From NCBI GenBank assembly GCA_041670165.1, contig JBAXZR010000021.1:1-15406 (forward strand): a stretch of 15,406 nt of DNA. Direction: 5' to 3'. Below are positions 13,799-15,406 of this stretch, one piece after another; position 1 is the first letter of the stretch; each line of letters begins with the position of its first letter. Origin of the DNA: JBAXZR01 sp041670165 (GTDB lineage Bacteria; Bacillota; Clostridia; Christensenellales; UBA1242). Made by a program: the position numbers and the translations under genes. Under the pieces are notes generated by a model. That model was given only the letters and a program-made list of their open reading frames with translations, did no database searches and was not told where the DNA came from.

Positions 13799-13870
13799 TT
13801 GATTGTTCACGGAAGACCACCAAAATATAACCGTTCAAAATTTTTACGCAAACAAATTATATTGAATTAA
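13799..13870 (+). pseudogene. Possible remnant of a coding sequence (GRPPKY motif)
   Basis: Between the terminator and the kinase gene, one frame reads VHGRPPKYNRSKFLRKQI before a TAA at 13868-13870. It uses GC-richer codons than the flanking spacer. GRPPKY-like basic motifs are seen in some site-specific recombinases and transposases. There is no start codon or upstream part, so if real it is a relic. It may be chance. Confidence 0.2.
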
Positions 13871-13891
13871 TTATGTTTAATTTTAAGAATA

Positions 13892-13900
13892 TGATAAAAT
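13892..13900 (+). promoter_or_regulatory. Extended -10 abutting the kinase gene
   Basis: TGATAAAAT: TG at 13892-13893 and TAAAAT at 13895-13900. The ATG at 13907 starts 7 nt after the -10, the usual distance to the transcription start. No ribosome binding site is present, pointing to a leaderless mRNA. Confidence 0.5.
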
Positions 13901-13906
13901 ATATAC

Positions 13907-14218
13907 ATGAAAAAACAAGAAATTATTTTGTTGGTAGGTTTGCCTTCTTCAGGAAAAACCACATATTGCAAAAGTTTTGATGATAAAACATACAAAATTA
14001 TTCACATAGATGAAATTAGAGGAACTGTTCAGGAAGATGAAAAATCAACTGACAAGCCTTTTATTATTATGGAAAATCAAGCCAAAATATTTTTGCAACA
14101 AGGTTATTCTGTGGTTATTGATGCAACTAACTGCAAAATGATTTACAGGGAAAAAACCTTTAATTTTTTGGATAAAAATCATGAATACTACAGAGCAAAT
14201 TCATTATCTAGCTACTGA
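13907..14218 (+). CDS. P-loop polynucleotide-kinase-like domain, 5' part of a split gene
   Basis: 103 residues with the N-terminal half of an AAA_33 / polynucleotide-kinase-type P-loop kinase. Walker A is GLPSSGKTT (11-19). HIDEIRG (33-39) holds the acceptor-side Asp. VVIDATN (69-75) is the Walker B-like strand followed by the conserved Asn. The family then needs a lid with Arg residues, but this frame ends in unrelated RANSLSSY and TGA. The missing part (HYLATD, then NKRNLFRGR) appears in the next frame at the start of the following ORF. Deleting one A in CAAA at 14196-14199 would join them at A97. So this is very probably the 5' piece of one broken or frameshifted gene. Confidence 0.75.
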   Translation: MKKQEIILLVGLPSSGKTTYCKSFDDKTYKIIHIDEIRGTVQEDEKSTDKPFIIMENQAKIFLQQGYSVVIDATNCKMIYREKTFNFLDKNHEYYRANSLSSY

Positions 14219-15113
14219 CAATAGTGAAATTAACAAGCGAAATCTTTTTCGTGGAAGATCAGAAAATGATGAGATATTAAAATACATACAGAACAGTTTT
14301 GACATACCAACATTAAGAGAACCAATAGATGAACTATGTGTTGTTAAAAATAGTGCAATTCAAATTAGAACAAAGAAAACTGAACTTATTGACAAAATTA
14401 AGAAATTTTTAACCATTAAAAACTTAAATTTTGAAAACGATAATGTTTCTGCTGTGGTGATTTTTGGAAGCACTGTAAGTGGATTACGCAACAAAAATTC
14501 TGATATTGACTTGCAAATTATCACAAAATCCCCAAATTGTATTCGATCTTCATGCATTTTTGAAAACTCAAACATTGAATATTTCATAAATTCAAAAGAA
14601 AATATTTTGGACAAACAAAAACAATTCTCAAAATCAAACTATAGTTTGTTTAAATCAGTGTGTTTCAATCCACTTGTCATTTTTGATAAGAGCAATATTA
14701 TCACAGAAATACAAAACGAACTAAGCAAGATAAACTTTGAGAAATTGGAGCAAAATAAACTTTTTGAATTATGCGTAATAATTTACAATAGATTAAAAGA
14801 TTTGGAAATGGTTAAACCAGAAGAGTTTAATTTGTTATATTATTTAACTCTAAACAAAATTATAAATCTTTGTAGCTATCTTACTGAAAGTGCAATTTTG
14901 CCAGAAGGCAGGCTTACAGAATATTTACAAAATGATAAATTGAGCAATTTTAAAAACTTAGATATCAATTACTCTAAAGAAATTAAAACAATGATTCTTA
15001 AATGTTTAAGCATTGAAAACAATCAGAATGCCCAACAAAATCTATTAGATTTGTTTAACCTATGTATAAAAGATTTCAATTTTGACTTAGACACCTATGA
15101 AATAAATTTTTAA
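14181..15113 (+). CDS. Kinase lid plus Pol-beta-type nucleotidyltransferase, 3' part of a split gene
   Basis: 310 residues from the first ATG in this frame, but residues 7-55 look like the continuation of the kinase: IHYLATDNSEINKRNLFRGR supplies the lid Arg residues, and the FDIPTLREPIDELCVV stretch resembles the kinase family's F-x-x-P-x-x-x-E-x-x-D end. Residues about 85-190 are a minimal nucleotidyltransferase: VVIFGSTVSG with G96-S97, and SDIDLQI with metal-binding D108 and D110. The rest (about 190-310) is a helical C-terminal domain. The repaired protein would be about 401 residues, kinase then nucleotidyltransferase, a layout suited to nucleic-acid end processing, small-molecule modification or toxin-type nucleotidylation. 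No good ribosome binding site precedes 14181. The ORF overlaps the first by 38 bp. Confidence 0.75.
   Translation: MNTTEQIHYLATDNSEINKRNLFRGRSENDEILKYIQNSFDIPTLREPIDELCVVKNSAIQIRTKKTELIDKIKKFLTIKNLNFENDNVSAVVIFGSTVSGLRNKNSDIDLQIITKSPNCIRSSCIFENSNIEYFINSKENILDKQKQFSKSNYSLFKSVCFNPLVIFDKSNIITEIQNELSKINFEKLEQNKLFELCVIIYNRLKDLEMVKPEEFNLLYYLTLNKIINLCSYLTESAILPEGRLTEYLQNDKLSNFKNLDINYSKEIKTMILKCLSIENNQNAQQNLLDLFNLCIKDFNFDLDTYEINF
14194..14200 (+). other. Inferred frameshift site joining kinase and nucleotidyltransferase
   Basis: Skipping A14198 in GCAAATT fuses residue A97 of the first frame to I7 of the second, giving a continuous strand YYRAIHYLATD typical of the kinase fold. The short A run favours an insertion or sequencing error. 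No slippery heptamer of the usual -1 type is evident, since the shift needed is +1. Confidence 0.6.
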
Positions 15114-15279
15114 AATTTCTAATTTTTTAGTTATGTTTCAGTTGTTTTAAAAATTGATGAATCTTTTTGTTTTAAAATAGTTTTTTAAAAAAAATAATTT
15201 GTTTAAAATAAAAAGATACCTTGTTCTTGATGAAAACAGAAAAAATTAAACAGATTTATTACTAAGTATATATTTATTC

Positions 15280-15308
15280 TTGCAAAAAAAGTGATTTTAT
15301 GTTACTTT
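15280..15308 (+). promoter_or_regulatory. Promoter of tRNA-Ser
   Basis: TTGCAA (15280-15285), 17 bp, TACTTT (15303-15308) preceded by TGT (extended -10). The predicted start is a few nt before the mature tRNA. Confidence 0.5.
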
Positions 15309-15318
15309 AAATCTCGTT

Positions 15319-15406
15319 GGAGAGATGGTTGAGTGGTCTAAGGCACACGCTTGGAAAGCGTGCGGAGTGAAAGCTCCCGCAGGTTCAAATCCTGTTCTCT
15401 CCGCCA
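15319..15406 (+). tRNA. tRNA-Ser (anticodon GGA)
   Basis: An 88-nt class II tRNA. Acceptor stem GGAGAGA (15319-15325) pairs with TCTCTCC (15396-15402), then G73 and an encoded CCA ending at the window edge. The anticodon stem CACGC/GCGTG holds loop TTGGAAA with GGA at 15353-15355. A long variable arm with GGAG/CTCC is typical of tRNA-Ser. The T loop is GGTTCAAATCC. Confidence 0.97.

Noticed and set aside
13907..14230. TGA read as tryptophan (Mycoplasma-type code) as an explanation of the kinase stop
   Set aside because: Reading through TGA at 14216 adds only W and Q before TAG, and tryptophan is TGG throughout the window.
13907..15113. Kinase and nucleotidyltransferase as a two-gene toxin-antitoxin pair (MNT-HEPN style)
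   Set aside because: The second ORF begins with residues that complete the kinase domain, and no HEPN R-x4-6-H motif is visible, so one split protein fits better.

Overview
This is an AT-rich window (roughly 27-30% GC by eye) that reads with the standard bacterial code: TGA, TAA and TAG all end genes and tryptophan is TGG. It looks like an uncultured, gut-type Bacillota (Clostridia- or RF39-like). The reasons are AGGAGG-type ribosome binding sites, two DegV proteins, the short clostridial inorganic-pyrophosphatase form, a clostridial DTxG-type family 4 glycosyltransferase, intrinsic terminators with U tracts, and a class II tRNA-Ser with encoded CCA. The taxon is inferred; there is no marker gene for species.

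Layout. 1-2220: the tail of an upstream gene, a two-pass membrane protein with a C-terminal zinc ribbon, a short pyrophosphatase-family protein (minus strand) and a HAD phosphatase. 2640-4598: two DegV lipid-binding proteins of different subtypes. 4600-4752: no gene, but two stacked hairpins around a CU-rich stretch, either a tandem terminator or a small RNA. 4932-9206 is all minus strand: a membrane metalloprotease, a radical SAM enzyme, then an acyltransferase and glycosyltransferase that overlap and form an operon. 9379-10857: an Rsm22-type rRNA methyltransferase faces a small HAD phosphatase of the RNA-repair type, tail to tail. 11163-12640: an SGNH hydrolase, then a membrane-anchored XRE regulator. 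12943-13719: a secreted protein with carbohydrate-binding-like repeats behind the best promoter and ribosome binding site in the window. 13907-15113: a P-loop kinase and a nucleotidyltransferase that look like one protein split by a one-base frameshift. The window ends exactly on tRNA-Ser(GGA).

Themes. Lipid and envelope work links the DegV pair (fatty-acid carriers), PlsC-like acyltransferase, glycolipid-type glycosyltransferase, SGNH hydrolase, membrane metalloprotease and secreted binding protein. RNA processing or repair links Rsm22, the small HAD phosphatase and the kinase-nucleotidyltransferase. These links are functional inference; only PlsC and the glycosyltransferase are clearly co-transcribed.

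The items most worth a second look are the split kinase-nucleotidyltransferase (13907-15113), the twin-hairpin element (4600-4752), the radical SAM gene whose strong ribosome binding site points at an ATC codon (7772-7774), and several genes whose -10 element lies only about 6-7 nt before the start codon with no ribosome binding site, suggesting leaderless mRNAs.
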